A stretch of DNA of 64,000 nucleotides from Flavobacterium psychroterrae (lineage in GTDB: Bacteria; Bacteroidota; Bacteroidia; Flavobacteriales; Flavobacteriaceae): assembly GCF_018380615.1 (NCBI RefSeq), contig NZ_JAGYVZ010000013.1:1-64000 (forward strand). Reading direction: 5' to 3'. The position numbers and the translations under genes were made by a program. Under the pieces are notes generated by a model. It saw nothing but the letters and a program-made list of their open reading frames with translations, was not told where the DNA came from and ran no database searches. Positions 1 to 8,622 of the stretch are shown here, piece after piece. Every line of letters begins with the position of its first letter. Position 1 is the first letter of the stretch.

Positions 1-125
1 GTTTTAAAACAAGAATATTAGCAAAAATAGCAGCACTTACATTGGTTCAATATATTAACAAATTTATATTTGACAGACCAATTAATAATATTAAAAATCA
101 AATAATTTAATTTCACCCAACGGGT
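1..125 (+). mobile_element. Right end of an IS982-like insertion sequence (partial)
   Basis: The window opens inside an insertion sequence. A reading frame open from the first bases encodes a transposase C-terminus and stops at 108-110. About 10 bases later comes ACCCAACGGGTTA, which I take as the likely terminal inverted repeat. Right after it the sequence becomes a histidine kinase gene that is intact in two paralogues downstream, so the element appears to have inserted into that gene. The left end and any target duplication lie outside the window, so the exact boundary is approximate. Confidence 0.6.
3..110 (+). CDS. IS982-family transposase, C-terminal fragment
   Basis: Only the last 35 codons are in the window; the frame is open at the left edge. 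The peptide includes ILAKIAALTLVQYINKF and ends DRPINNIKNQII, a pattern I recognise from the C-terminus of Bacteroidota IS982-family DDE transposases, where an AALT(L/V)(L/V)QYIN segment precedes the end. The catalytic residues are upstream and cannot be seen. Whether the transposase is intact cannot be judged here. The family call rests on this short tail only. Confidence 0.6.
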   Translation, partial: FKTRILAKIAALTLVQYINKFIFDRPINNIKNQII

Positions 126-127
126 TA

Positions 128-778
128 TTTATTATAAGCTTTATTACATTTTTGTATTTTCATCTAAAATCGAAATCAAGAAAACAAAAAGATGCTGCAA
201 TCTTTGATAGTGAAATAAGAATATCTAAAAAACTAAGTGATGAACTTACTCATGATATTTATCAAACTTTGACTTTTGCAAAAAATAGTGATTTAGAAAA
301 AGATGATAATAAAGAAAATTTATTAAGTAATTTAGATCTTATTTATTCAAAAACGAGAACTATTTCGAAGGAAAATAGTCCTGTAATAATTGACAAAAAT
401 TATCCCGCAGCACTAAAAGAAATGATTTCAGGTTTTCAAACCTCTGAAATAAATTTCATCTTAAATGGATTTGACTCAATATTATGTACCAAAATAGACA
501 AAAATAAAAAGATCACTATTTACAGAGTATTACATGAATTGCTATTAAACATGAAGAAACACAGTAATGCCTCATTAGTGGTAATCAATTTTAGCACAGC
601 AAATAATTACATTTTTATAAATTATATGGATAACGGAAAAGGAATTCATATAGATGACCTTTCTTTTAAAAATGGCTTAAAAAATGTTGAAAATCGTATA
701 TTAAATATTAAAGGAGAAATTAATATCAATTCCAGATCAGATATGGGGTTTAAAGTTTTTATTAAATTGATTTTATAA
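128..778 (+). pseudogene. TPR sensor histidine kinase, 5'-truncated by the IS
   Basis: This is the 3' part of a histidine kinase gene paralogous to the next two genes. The frame is open from 95, through the IS end, so translation could run from the element or from a TTG at 152, but the TPR sensor half found in the paralogues is missing. What remains is the end of a membrane helix (codons from about 128), a HisKA_3-like helix and an HATPase domain with the N-box region ELLLNMKKHSNA and a DNGKG G1 box. The phosphoacceptor position is Ser (KLSDEL, codon 236-238) rather than His. It ends 2 bases before the next ATG. I call it a remnant created by insertion; a soluble or membrane-stub product remains possible. 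Confidence 0.75.
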
Positions 779-780
779 GA

Positions 781-2556
781 ATGAAAAAGAGGTTAAACCT
801 TTTTAAGTATTGGACTCAAAATCGCTTACAGATTAAAATTCTATTTTTTATTCTGCTGGGTTTACTTGTTATGCCATCCTGTGAAAGGATAACTGAAAAG
901 AAAATCATCAAAAAGAACCAAACAACAGAAATAAAAAATAAAATAAAAAAGGGTGATTACTTTTTAAATAAAGCAAAAAATGACAGCGCATACTTTTATT
1001 TAAATCAAGCTATATTACTTTGTGAACCTAAGAAAGATTACGCAGAATATTACGTTTATGCGCTTTCCTGTATAGCGAATATTCAAAAAAACAATAGTGA
1101 TTATTTTGCTTCTGAAGAAACACTAACAAAAACACTTCCTTATTTAAAAAACATCAAAAACCCCGAATATGCGTATAACGTCTACACTTTAATAGCATAT
1201 AATTATTACTATAGTTTTGATTATAACAGCGCAATCTTATACCATCTTAAAGCACTAAAACTAGCACAAACATCCTATAAAAAATCAGTGATTTTAAATG
1301 ATATTATTCTTATTTATCTAAGTCAGGAAAAATATATTGAGGCTTTAAAAATATTAATCCCATTGACAGCGAGAAAAATAAACCATGAAAACGATCCAAG
1401 GAAAACAGATAACAATTATTCGCTTTTGTTAGATAATTTAGGATATTGCTACTACAAGCTGGGAAATCCCAAAGCTGTAGATTGTCTTAATAAAAGCTTA
1501 AAAATTAAATTGAAACAAAATGATCAATATGGATTAATAGGAACTTACAATACTCTCTCATTATTATATTCAAAAACCGATCAAAAATTATCGAAATTAT
1601 ATGCTAAGAAAGCCTATAAAAGTGCATCGATAACAAATGCTATAATTTATAAACTTGTTGGTTTAGCTACATTAATAGAAAAAAGTGAAGGAGAAGAACT
1701 TAAAAAATATTCATTAGATTTTATTAAAATTGCAGATAGTTTTACCTCTGCAAGACAAAAAGCAAAAAATGAATTTTCAAGAATTCGATATGAATCTGAA
1801 ACAGATAAAGCCGAAAATCTGCAACTCAAAGTTCAAAAGATTGAAAATGAATTACAATTAGAAAAACAGAAAAATCGAAATAGTATTTCGTATATCATTA
1901 TCTTTTTTACAACTGCAATAAGTTTATTTCTCTATATTTATCTAATACTGAAATCAAGAAAGGAAAAAAATAAAGCCATATTTGAAAGTGAAATACGAAT
2001 TTCTAAAAAACTAAGTGACGAACTTGCTAATGATGTTTATCATACGCTAAGTTTTACCCAAAATACAGATCTTGGGAAAGAAGAAAATAAAGAAGAGTTA
2101 TTGAATAATTTAGATACTATTTATTTGAGAACCAGAAATATTTCTAAAGAAAACAGTGCTATTACTACAGGTATAAATTATGGAGATAATCTAAAGGAAA
2201 TGATTTCCGGCTTTAAAACACCGGAACTTAATATAATATTAAATGGTTTTGATTCTGTTTTTTGGGATGAAATTGCAAAAAATAAAAAAATAGTCCTTTT
2301 TAGAGTTTTACAGGAATTGTTTTCTAATATGAAAAAACATAGCAATGCATCTTTAGTTGTAATAACATTTAAAATATTGAATCAAAATCTGTTTATTAAT
2401 TATACTGATAACGGAAATGGCGCCGATCTAAATAATAATGTCCCAAGAAATGGTTTAAGGAATGTTGAAAAAAGAATTCAGAGCATTAAAGGTCAAATTG
2501 ATATTGATTCAATAACCGGATCTGGATTTAAGGTTTTTATTAAATTTCCCATTTGA
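781..2556 (+). CDS. TPR-containing sensor kinase lacking the phosphoacceptor His
   Basis: A 591-residue sensor kinase. An N-terminal hydrophobic segment ends in MPSC (about residue 34), which could be a lipobox or a simple membrane anchor. TPR-like helical repeats follow to about residue 330, then a coiled coil, a transmembrane helix at about 368-390, and a cytoplasmic HisKA_3/HATPase_c module. The ATPase has an N-box (ELFSNMKKHSNAS) and a DNGNG G1 motif. The expected LHDE dimerisation motif reads LSDE, with Ser412 where His should be, so autophosphorylation in the usual way is not expected. It is packed against the truncated paralogue upstream and overlaps the next gene by one base (TGATG). 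It may work as a pseudokinase partner of the third paralogue; that is inference. Confidence 0.85.
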   Translation: MKKRLNLFKYWTQNRLQIKILFFILLGLLVMPSCERITEKKIIKKNQTTEIKNKIKKGDYFLNKAKNDSAYFYLNQAILLCEPKKDYAEYYVYALSCIANIQKNNSDYFASEETLTKTLPYLKNIKNPEYAYNVYTLIAYNYYYSFDYNSAILYHLKALKLAQTSYKKSVILNDIILIYLSQEKYIEALKILIPLTARKINHENDPRKTDNNYSLLLDNLGYCYYKLGNPKAVDCLNKSLKIKLKQNDQYGLIGTYNTLSLLYSKTDQKLSKLYAKKAYKSASITNAIIYKLVGLATLIEKSEGEELKKYSLDFIKIADSFTSARQKAKNEFSRIRYESETDKAENLQLKVQKIENELQLEKQKNRNSISYIIIFFTTAISLFLYIYLILKSRKEKNKAIFESEIRISKKLSDELANDVYHTLSFTQNTDLGKEENKEELLNNLDTIYLRTRNISKENSAITTGINYGDNLKEMISGFKTPELNIILNGFDSVFWDEIAKNKKIVLFRVLQELFSNMKKHSNASLVVITFKILNQNLFINYTDNGNGADLNNNVPRNGLRNVEKRIQSIKGQIDIDSITGSGFKVFIKFPI

Positions 2557-4322
2557 TGAGACATTTATTATATTTTCTGAAAAACAATGTGATCATTAAG
2601 GGCACAAACTTTTTTTTATTATTTGCAATTATATTTTGCACGCAATCCTGCGAAAAAAAAACAGAAAAGAGACCTTCGATAAAAAATTATTCTTCTCAAA
2701 TCAAAAAATATATTAACAAGGCTGATCTTTATTATTATGCTGACAAACTAGATAGCTCTTATTTATATTATAATAAAGCTCAACTAATTTGTAATCCCAA
2801 AGTAAATATTGATGAATATGTATACTCTTTGTCCTCTATGGCAGAAATTCAATCTGTATTTAGTAATTATGTTGTAAGTGAAGCATTATTGACAAAAACA
2901 CTTCCTTATTTAAAAAAAACCAGTAAACCTATATATGCCCGGAATGTTTACAGTTTCATTGGGTATAATTATTATAATATGTATGATTACCAGAATGCTA
3001 TTTTATATCACCGAAAAGCATTTCATCTTCCGGGTTCATCATTCAAGAAAACACTTATTTTAACAGATATCATACTTGTATATTTGGCCCAGAAAAGATA
3101 TCAAGAAGCTGCTGAAATATTAGAAATATTAGCTTCTAAAAAAATCACGTTTAAGAAAGATCCCCAATCAAGTGAGAAACTTTATTTTGAGATATTAAAT
3201 AATCTGGGATTCTGTTATTACAATCTAAAAATAAACGGATCTTTAAATTTGTACAATAAAAGCTTAAAAGCAAATCTTAAATTAGATAATGACTTTGGGT
3301 TAATTAATAATTATAAGAATCTATCTAATTATTACCTGATTAGTAATCCTGAACTCGCTAAGGAATACGCAAAGAAATCGTATCAAAGAGCCTGTAAAGT
3401 TAATTCGGCCACTAACAAAGCAAATTCTTTGGCACAATTAATAAAAACGACAAAAGGGAATGATCTAAAAAAATACTCGCTGGATTATATCAAAATAATT
3501 GATAGTATTACAAAAGGAAGAAAACAGGCTAAAAATCAATTTTCTACAATAAAATACGAATCTAAAAAAGATAAAGAGGAGAATTTTCAATTAAAAGCTC
3601 AAAAAGCAGAAAATGATTTGCAATTAGAAAAACAGAAAAAACGAAATATTATTTCTTATGTCATCATCTTTTTTAGTACTGTATCAAGTTTTGCGCTTTA
3701 TTTTCATTTAACTTCGAAAGTAAAAAAAGAAAAAGACAAGCTGATTTTTGAAAGCGAGATGAGAATATCCGGAAAACTTCATGATGAACTCGCTAATGAT
3801 GTGTATAAAACTTTGGCCTATGCCGAAAAAATTGATCTTTCACAAGAAAAGAATAGAGAACAATTACTGAATATTCTGGATACTATTTATTTCAGAACCA
3901 GAAATATTTCTAAAGAAAATAGTCCTATCATAACAAATGAAAATTATAACATTGCACTGAAAGAAATGATATCCGGTTATAAAACTTCAGATATCAATAT
4001 TATATTAAATGGTTTTGATTTAATAACCTGGAATAAAATTGAAAAAAATAAAAAAATTATCCTTTACAGAGTACTACAAGAATTATTTTCAAACATGAAA
4101 AAACACAGTCAGGCAACTTTAGTAAGCATTAATTTAAAAAAAGATGAAAAAAAATTAACTGTAGTTTATAATGATAACGGTGTTGGGACTAATAAAAAGA
4201 CTACAATTTCAAAAAATGGATTACAAAATGTGGAAACCCGTATTAAAACTATAAATGGAAATATTATTTTTGACAATAATTTAGAAAAAGGATTTAGATT
4301 AACATTCTCTATTCCTTTATAA
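2556..4322 (+). CDS. TPR-containing sensor histidine kinase (His present)
   Basis: A 588-residue paralogue of the preceding gene with the same plan: N-terminal hydrophobic segment ending near CTQSC, TPR region, coiled coil, one membrane helix near residues 368-388, then HisKA_3 and HATPase_c domains. Unlike its two neighbours it keeps the phosphoacceptor in GKLHDELAND (His409). It also has the N-box ELFSNMKKHSQA and a DNGVG G1 box. I chose the ATG at 2556, which overlaps the upstream TGA, over the TTG one codon earlier. The response regulator follows after 10 bases, so this is the most likely catalytic kinase of the locus. The stimulus is unknown. Confidence 0.88.
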   Translation: MRHLLYFLKNNVIIKGTNFFLLFAIIFCTQSCEKKTEKRPSIKNYSSQIKKYINKADLYYYADKLDSSYLYYNKAQLICNPKVNIDEYVYSLSSMAEIQSVFSNYVVSEALLTKTLPYLKKTSKPIYARNVYSFIGYNYYNMYDYQNAILYHRKAFHLPGSSFKKTLILTDIILVYLAQKRYQEAAEILEILASKKITFKKDPQSSEKLYFEILNNLGFCYYNLKINGSLNLYNKSLKANLKLDNDFGLINNYKNLSNYYLISNPELAKEYAKKSYQRACKVNSATNKANSLAQLIKTTKGNDLKKYSLDYIKIIDSITKGRKQAKNQFSTIKYESKKDKEENFQLKAQKAENDLQLEKQKKRNIISYVIIFFSTVSSFALYFHLTSKVKKEKDKLIFESEMRISGKLHDELANDVYKTLAYAEKIDLSQEKNREQLLNILDTIYFRTRNISKENSPIITNENYNIALKEMISGYKTSDINIILNGFDLITWNKIEKNKKIILYRVLQELFSNMKKHSQATLVSINLKKDEKKLTVVYNDNGVGTNKKTTISKNGLQNVETRIKTINGNIIFDNNLEKGFRLTFSIPL

Positions 4323-4332
4323 ACACAACAAT

Positions 4333-5001
4333 ATGTTCAAAAAAGTTTTAGTTGCCGAAGATTTAGATAGTATAAGTATTGCAGTTATTCAAGTACTTGA
4401 AGACTTACAAATCCCTACAATTCACCATGTAAAATATTGTGATGATGGATTACTAAAAATTAAAAAAGCTTTGCTTGAGAACGAACCTTATGATCTATTA
4501 ATAAGCGATTTATCTTTTAAAACAGACCATCGTGACATTCATCTTTCTAGTGGTGAAGAACTTATAGAATCAGCAAATGGAGTTCAGCCCAAATTAAAAA
4601 AAATAGTATTTTCTATCGAAGATAAGTCCTATCGTATAAAATCACTTTTTTATGATTTAGGAATAAATGCTTATGTTTCTAAAGGTAGAAATAGTATTTC
4701 TGAATTAAGAAAAGCAATTGAAGGAACTTTTAGAAACGAAGAAAGAATACTTTCTTCTGATTTGTCTTTTAATTTTAATGACAAGTCGTTAATTGAAATT
4801 GAATCGTATGACATCTCAATTTTAAAGCTTCTAGCTCAAGGTTATATATTAGAAAATATCTCTAGCGAATTTAAATCGTCGTCAATAACTCCAAACGGAA
4901 CAAGCAGCATTGAAAAACGAATCAATAAGTTAAAAATATATTTTAAGGCAAATAATAATGTTCATTTGATCGCAATTGCTAAAGATTTTGGCTTAGTGTA
5001 A
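4333..5001 (+). CDS. Response regulator with REC and C-terminal HTH-like domain
   Basis: A 222-residue response regulator. The REC domain starts MFKKVLVAEDLD, with the acidic pocket E9/D10 and phosphoacceptor Asp59 in LLISDLSF. A Ser region follows (IVFSIED) and a Lys in AYVSKGR. The last 65 residues contain ILKLLAQGY and EKRINKLKIYFKANN, resembling a LuxR/NarL-type winged or tetrahelical HTH but diverged. It sits 10 bases after the third kinase in the same operon, so it is the expected phosphotransfer partner. Known HisKA_3 kinases commonly pair with HTH regulators of this class. Target genes are not evident from the window. Confidence 0.85.
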   Translation: MFKKVLVAEDLDSISIAVIQVLEDLQIPTIHHVKYCDDGLLKIKKALLENEPYDLLISDLSFKTDHRDIHLSSGEELIESANGVQPKLKKIVFSIEDKSYRIKSLFYDLGINAYVSKGRNSISELRKAIEGTFRNEERILSSDLSFNFNDKSLIEIESYDISILKLLAQGYILENISSEFKSSSITPNGTSSIEKRINKLKIYFKANNNVHLIAIAKDFGLV

Positions 5002-5052
5002 ATTATATAAGTATTTTACGGTTTCCCGTAAGGAAATGTTTTTTTATAAATT

Positions 5053-5060
5053 TACATTTG
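5053..5060 (+). promoter_or_regulatory. Putative Bacteroidota -7 box upstream of the small membrane protein
   Basis: TACATTTG fits the TAnnTTTG -7 consensus of Bacteroidota sigma factors and lies 22 bases before the ATG at 5083. The -33 element is not convincing. Confidence 0.4.
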
Positions 5061-5082
5061 TACTAAATCTATTAGCAATTAA

Positions 5083-5337
5083 ATGAAAACCAAATATAAT
5101 CTTAGTTCTGAGAAAGATTTACGGCAAAACTTCATCTTAAAAATTAGTACAACCAAAAATAAAATTATCGTGAAAACAATGTTACTCTGCCTTTTTTTAT
5201 CGTTAAGCTTTGCATTTGTTTCTGAAAAAACAGGATGGCTTGAAGTTGATTGGAAAATTATTTTTATTCCTGCTCTTTTGGTATTGCAAATTATAATCAT
5301 AGGAACAGCTTTAAAAAACAGATATAAAAAACATTAA
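5083..5337 (+). CDS. Small two-helix membrane protein, function unknown
   Basis: An 84-residue protein with a basic N-terminus (MKTKYNLSSEKDLRQNF), a hydrophobic stretch at about residues 31-47 (TMLLCLFLSLSFAFV), a short polar loop and a second helix at about 58-74 (IIFIPALLVLQIIIIGTAL), ending in basic residues. Topology is probably N-in/C-in. It follows the two-component cluster by 80 bases with its own -7-like box, so it may be separately transcribed. I do not recognise a family. An overlapping minus-strand frame is judged a shadow. Confidence 0.6.
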   Translation: MKTKYNLSSEKDLRQNFILKISTTKNKIIVKTMLLCLFLSLSFAFVSEKTGWLEVDWKIIFIPALLVLQIIIIGTALKNRYKKH

Positions 5338-5432
5338 ATCTCGTCTTTGTAAGAAATAAATCTTGTCTTAAAAAGATGTTTTTTAAACGCAGATTAAATA
5401 CTATTTAAAAATTATCAAACTTTTGAAATGCT

Positions 5433-5440
5433 TATATTTG
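5433..5440 (+). promoter_or_regulatory. Putative -7 box of the secreted nuclease gene
   Basis: TATATTTG matches TAnnTTTG and ends 16 bases before the start codon at 5457. No clear -33 TTTG lies at the usual spacing. Confidence 0.4.
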
Positions 5441-5456
5441 AACTTTTAAATTTAGC

Positions 5457-6260
5457 ATGAAAAACATTTTAAGATTATTTTTCTTATTTTATACTTCTTT
5501 AACTTTTTCGCAAACCAAAATTCTATCCTGGAATTTGGAAAACTTTGGAAAATCTAAATCTCAATCCGAATTAAATTACATTGCCAATACCATATTAAAT
5601 TATGATATTATAGCAATTCAGGAAGTTGTTGCAGGATATGGAGGAGCCCAAGCTGTCGCAAAACTCGCTTTAGCATTGAATGATAAAGGATCTAAATGGG
5701 ATTACACAATTAGTAACCCAACAAGCAGCAGCAGTTATAAAACCGAACGTTATGCTTTTATCTGGAAAACCAGCAGAGTAAAACTTAAAGGAAATGCATG
5801 GCTGGAAAAAAAATATCATTTAGAAATTGATCGCGAACCCTATTTTGGCACATTTGAAATCAACAATAAGACTATAACTTTAGTTAATTTTCATGCGATA
5901 ACCAAAAGCAAACAGCCTGAAACTGAAATCAAATATTTTAAGTTTTTACCACTTGAATATCCCGCTTTAAATTTGGTGTTTTTAGGCGATTTTAATTGTC
6001 CGCAATCTCATACAGTTTTTAATCCATTGAAAAAAATGGGCTACACTCCTATTTTACAAAATCAAAAAACAACATTAAAACAACAATGCAAAAACAATAA
6101 TTGTCTTGCATCTGAATTTGATAATATTTTCTATAAGGCAATTTCGTTAACGTACATTCATTCAGGAATAATTCCGTTTTATGAAAATTTCAATTCCTTA
6201 AAAGAAGCCCGAAAAATATCCGACCATGTCCCTATTTGGTTTGAATTTTCTATGAACTAA
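5457..6260 (+). CDS. Secreted endonuclease/exonuclease/phosphatase-family protein
   Basis: A 267-residue protein with a signal peptide (about residues 1-18, ending TFSQ) followed by a DNase I-like (EEP) fold. Characteristic pieces in order are ILSWNLENFG (metal-binding Asn), IIAIQEV (catalytic Glu), VNFHA, VFLGDFNC (Asp/Asn pair) and the terminal SDHVPIWFEF (catalytic Asp-His). The length suits a compact single-domain nuclease without a sorting domain, so it is probably periplasmic or released another way. The likely role is breakdown of nucleic acid outside the cytoplasm, for nutrient salvage. It converges with the next gene with no spacer. DNA or RNA preference, or another phosphodiester substrate, cannot be told. 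Confidence 0.85.
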   Translation: MKNILRLFFLFYTSLTFSQTKILSWNLENFGKSKSQSELNYIANTILNYDIIAIQEVVAGYGGAQAVAKLALALNDKGSKWDYTISNPTSSSSYKTERYAFIWKTSRVKLKGNAWLEKKYHLEIDREPYFGTFEINNKTITLVNFHAITKSKQPETEIKYFKFLPLEYPALNLVFLGDFNCPQSHTVFNPLKKMGYTPILQNQKTTLKQQCKNNNCLASEFDNIFYKAISLTYIHSGIIPFYENFNSLKEARKISDHVPIWFEFSMN

Positions 6261-7520
6261 TTATGTTTTTAATTTTTTCTTTTTGGCAGCAGGAAATAGA
6301 ACATTGTTCAAAATCAAACGATAACCGGGAGAGTTTGGGTGCAAATCTAAAACCGTAGAAGGATCTCCAACCTGATGCTGAAAATCTTCAGGATCATGAC
6401 CACCAAAAAAAGTAAACATTCCTTTTCCTTTTTCTCCGTGAATATACCTTGACTCCCCATTAAGCTCGCAAGTTCCCATTATCAGGACATTTGATTTTAT
6501 TAAAGCAGTATCAAAGGAAGTCGTTTGTCCCATAAAACCTTTTATCAATTGTGTATGGTTTTGACATAACATACTTGGAATTGGATCCCATTTTGCTGAG
6601 AATTCCATTAATGAAAAATAATCTTTTTCCATGGAAATTCTGCGTTTTGTTGTCATATCAATATCTGAAAATTCATAAACTTCAGGTCTTCTTTCTAGTG
6701 TAAAGTTTTTAAAGGCAAATGAATTTCCGTAATTTAATTTTGTTTGATAATTTGATTCGCTTGCATCGCCATCAAACATAGCTTCACAAATATCTACACC
6801 ATCTGCCGAAAGTGCAATATCAAAACTATCTGTTGCAGAACACATTGCAAACATAAATCCTCCACCAATGACAAAATCCCTGATTTTTTTTGCAACTGCG
6901 CCTTTTTCCTGCGAGACTTTGCTATATCCTAATTTAGTGGCAAGAGCTTCTGCATCCTTTTTTTGATCTATATACCAAGGTGTATTTTTGTAGGCAGCAT
7001 AAAACTTTCCGTATTGTCCGGTAAAATCCTCGTGATGCAAATGCAGCCAGTCATAAAGTAATAATTGATCGCTTAAAACCTCTTCATCATAAATTGGAGT
7101 AAAAGGAATTTCGGCATACGTTAAAACTAATGTCACGGCATCATCCCACGGCTGTTTGCCTTTTGGAGTATAAACTGCAATTTTAGGCGCTTTTTCCAGT
7201 ATCACAGATTCCATATTTTGTGACGGACTTGAAATTTCGTCTAAAATGGAAGCTTCTTCACTATCTGAAATTATTTCAAAACTCACACCACGAATCTTGC
7301 ATTCTCTACGAATTTCTTCTGCATCCGGAAGCAAAAATGAACCTCCGCGATAATTCAATAACCAGCTTGCCTTATAATCTTTACTTAAACACCAATAGGT
7401 TATTCCGTATGCTTTTAGATGATTTTGTTGTGTGGTTTCGTCCATCGGAATTAAAATAAACGAAGCTTTTGCAGTTAATGAAAGTAGAAATATGAAGATA
7501 TAAACTAAACTCTTATTCAT
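6261..7520 (-). CDS. Exported GATase-like protein (often named asparagine synthetase B)
   Basis: A 419-residue exported protein. A signal peptide covers about residues 1-19 (ends TAKAS) and the mature part starts FILIPMDETTQ. Close relatives in flavobacteria are, as I recall, automatically named asparagine synthetase B, but I see neither the N-terminal Cys2 glutaminase of AsnB nor the ATP-pyrophosphatase SGG(V/L)DS loop. Instead GGGFMFAMCSATDSFD looks like the nucleophile-elbow region of a class I glutamine amidotransferase-like fold, and GGHDPED lies near the C-terminus. The true activity is unknown and the inherited name should be treated with caution. The gene stands alone, convergent with the nuclease. 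Confidence 0.75.
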   Translation of the reverse strand: MNKSLVYIFIFLLSLTAKASFILIPMDETTQQNHLKAYGITYWCLSKDYKASWLLNYRGGSFLLPDAEEIRRECKIRGVSFEIISDSEEASILDEISSPSQNMESVILEKAPKIAVYTPKGKQPWDDAVTLVLTYAEIPFTPIYDEEVLSDQLLLYDWLHLHHEDFTGQYGKFYAAYKNTPWYIDQKKDAEALATKLGYSKVSQEKGAVAKKIRDFVIGGGFMFAMCSATDSFDIALSADGVDICEAMFDGDASESNYQTKLNYGNSFAFKNFTLERRPEVYEFSDIDMTTKRRISMEKDYFSLMEFSAKWDPIPSMLCQNHTQLIKGFMGQTTSFDTALIKSNVLIMGTCELNGESRYIHGEKGKGMFTFFGGHDPEDFQHQVGDPSTVLDLHPNSPGYRLILNNVLFPAAKKKKLKT

Positions 7521-7667
7521 TATAAAAATTATTTTAGTAAAGATATAAAGGAAGCATTAAAAAACACAATAGATACTTGTCTTTTATAACGTAATAAACG
7601 TTAAATAAAATATCCTGTTTTATCAAAATCACGTAGAAACACGCATTTTTTCAAAATATATTATTGT

Positions 7668-7675
7668 TACATTTG
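7668..7675 (+). promoter_or_regulatory. Putative -7 box for the 41-residue membrane peptide
   Basis: TACATTTG fits the Bacteroidota -7 consensus and lies 42 bases upstream of the ATG at 7718, leaving room for a short leader. Confidence 0.4.
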
Positions 7676-7717
7676 TTACCCCAGATCATCAAACTAATCA
7701 ATGTAAAACCAAACACT

Positions 7718-7843
7718 ATGAAGTTTAATGATGATAATAACCAACCAAAGGGATTTAATATGATGCGAAAAATAGGATTATGTGTACTTGTACTAAGTAT
7801 TATTTTATACTATGTTTTATCAATTCAATTTTTAACCAGCTAA
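7718..7843 (+). CDS. Short single-helix membrane peptide, 41 residues
   Basis: This small frame begins MKFNDDNNQPKGFNMMRKIG and continues with one hydrophobic helix (about residues 21-38), ending TS. A consensus-like -7 box lies upstream, the frame ends just before the convergent response regulator gene, and positive charges (MMRK) precede the helix as expected for an N-in membrane peptide. These features support a real gene despite its size. I cannot assign a function. A start at the internal ATG pair (7760) would give a still smaller peptide. Confidence 0.5.
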   Translation: MKFNDDNNQPKGFNMMRKIGLCVLVLSIILYYVLSIQFLTS

Positions 7844-7845
7844 AT

Positions 7846-8511
7846 TTAGATTGTCAATACAGCAATTTCATTTTGAATTGCATACACAACTAAGCCCGCA
7901 ATATTTCTGGATTCTGTTTTTAGCAGTAAATTGTTACGGTGACCTTCGACAGTTCTCGGACTTAAATAAAGATGTTCAGCAATTTCGTGAGTCGTTTTTT
8001 GCTGGCAAATAAGTTGTAGAATTTCTATTTCACGCTGCGAAAGAAAACCTGTTTCTAAATTTCCTTTAGAATTTTTAGTCGAAATAATAGTTTCCTGAAT
8101 TGTTTTTAAAACATTTTCATTATAATGAAATCCTTTTCTTGCTACTTGATTAATTGTATGGATAAGATCTTTTGGAGTTGTGTTTTTTATTAAATAAGCA
8201 ACAGCCCCTACCTGAATCATATTAGCAATAAATGATTTTGTATCATAACTTGTTAAAGCAATTATTTTAATATCGGGATATAATTTACGAATGATTTTTG
8301 TAGCTTCTACTCCATTTAAGACAGGCATTTTCAAATCCATCACAATAATATCCGGTTTGATTTCAATGTCATTTAAATTAGAAAGAAGTTCCTCTCCGTT
8401 AGATGCTTCAAAAATAATATCGATATTATCTTCTCTTTGCAACAAAAAAGAAATTCCTTTCCGGAATAAAACTTCATCATCGACTAAAGCAATTTTAATA
8501 GCGGCACTCAT
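7846..8511 (-). CDS. NarL/LuxR-family response regulator
   Basis: A 221-residue regulator with a REC domain (KIALVDDE acidic pair, Asp59 in IIVMDLKMP, switch residues near LTSYDT, Lys in YLIKNT) and a C-terminal LuxR-type HTH (LSQREIEILQLICQQKT, then EIAEHLYLSPRTVEGHRNN). It lies 111 bases downstream of the histidine kinase at 8623-9414 on the same strand, the normal arrangement for a NarL-type pair. Phosphorylation by that kinase and DNA binding are expected from the family. Its own start is well defined by the MSAAIKIALVDDE N-terminus. Regulon unknown. Confidence 0.92.
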   Translation of the reverse strand: MSAAIKIALVDDEVLFRKGISFLLQREDNIDIIFEASNGEELLSNLNDIEIKPDIIVMDLKMPVLNGVEATKIIRKLYPDIKIIALTSYDTKSFIANMIQVGAVAYLIKNTTPKDLIHTINQVARKGFHYNENVLKTIQETIISTKNSKGNLETGFLSQREIEILQLICQQKTTHEIAEHLYLSPRTVEGHRNNLLLKTESRNIAGLVVYAIQNEIAVLTI

Positions 8512-8622
8512 TTTATTTGATTTTGGTCGTTTGGTATGCCGAAATTACAAAATATGAAATGAAAAATGATACAAGAATCTTAATATATTAATTAAAAAAC
8601 TTGCTTATATCTATATTTTAAC

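Noticed and set aside
5079..5300. 73-codon minus-strand frame opposite the small membrane protein
   Set aside because: The plus-strand frame has a promoter-like box and a sensible two-helix topology; the opposite frame has neither.
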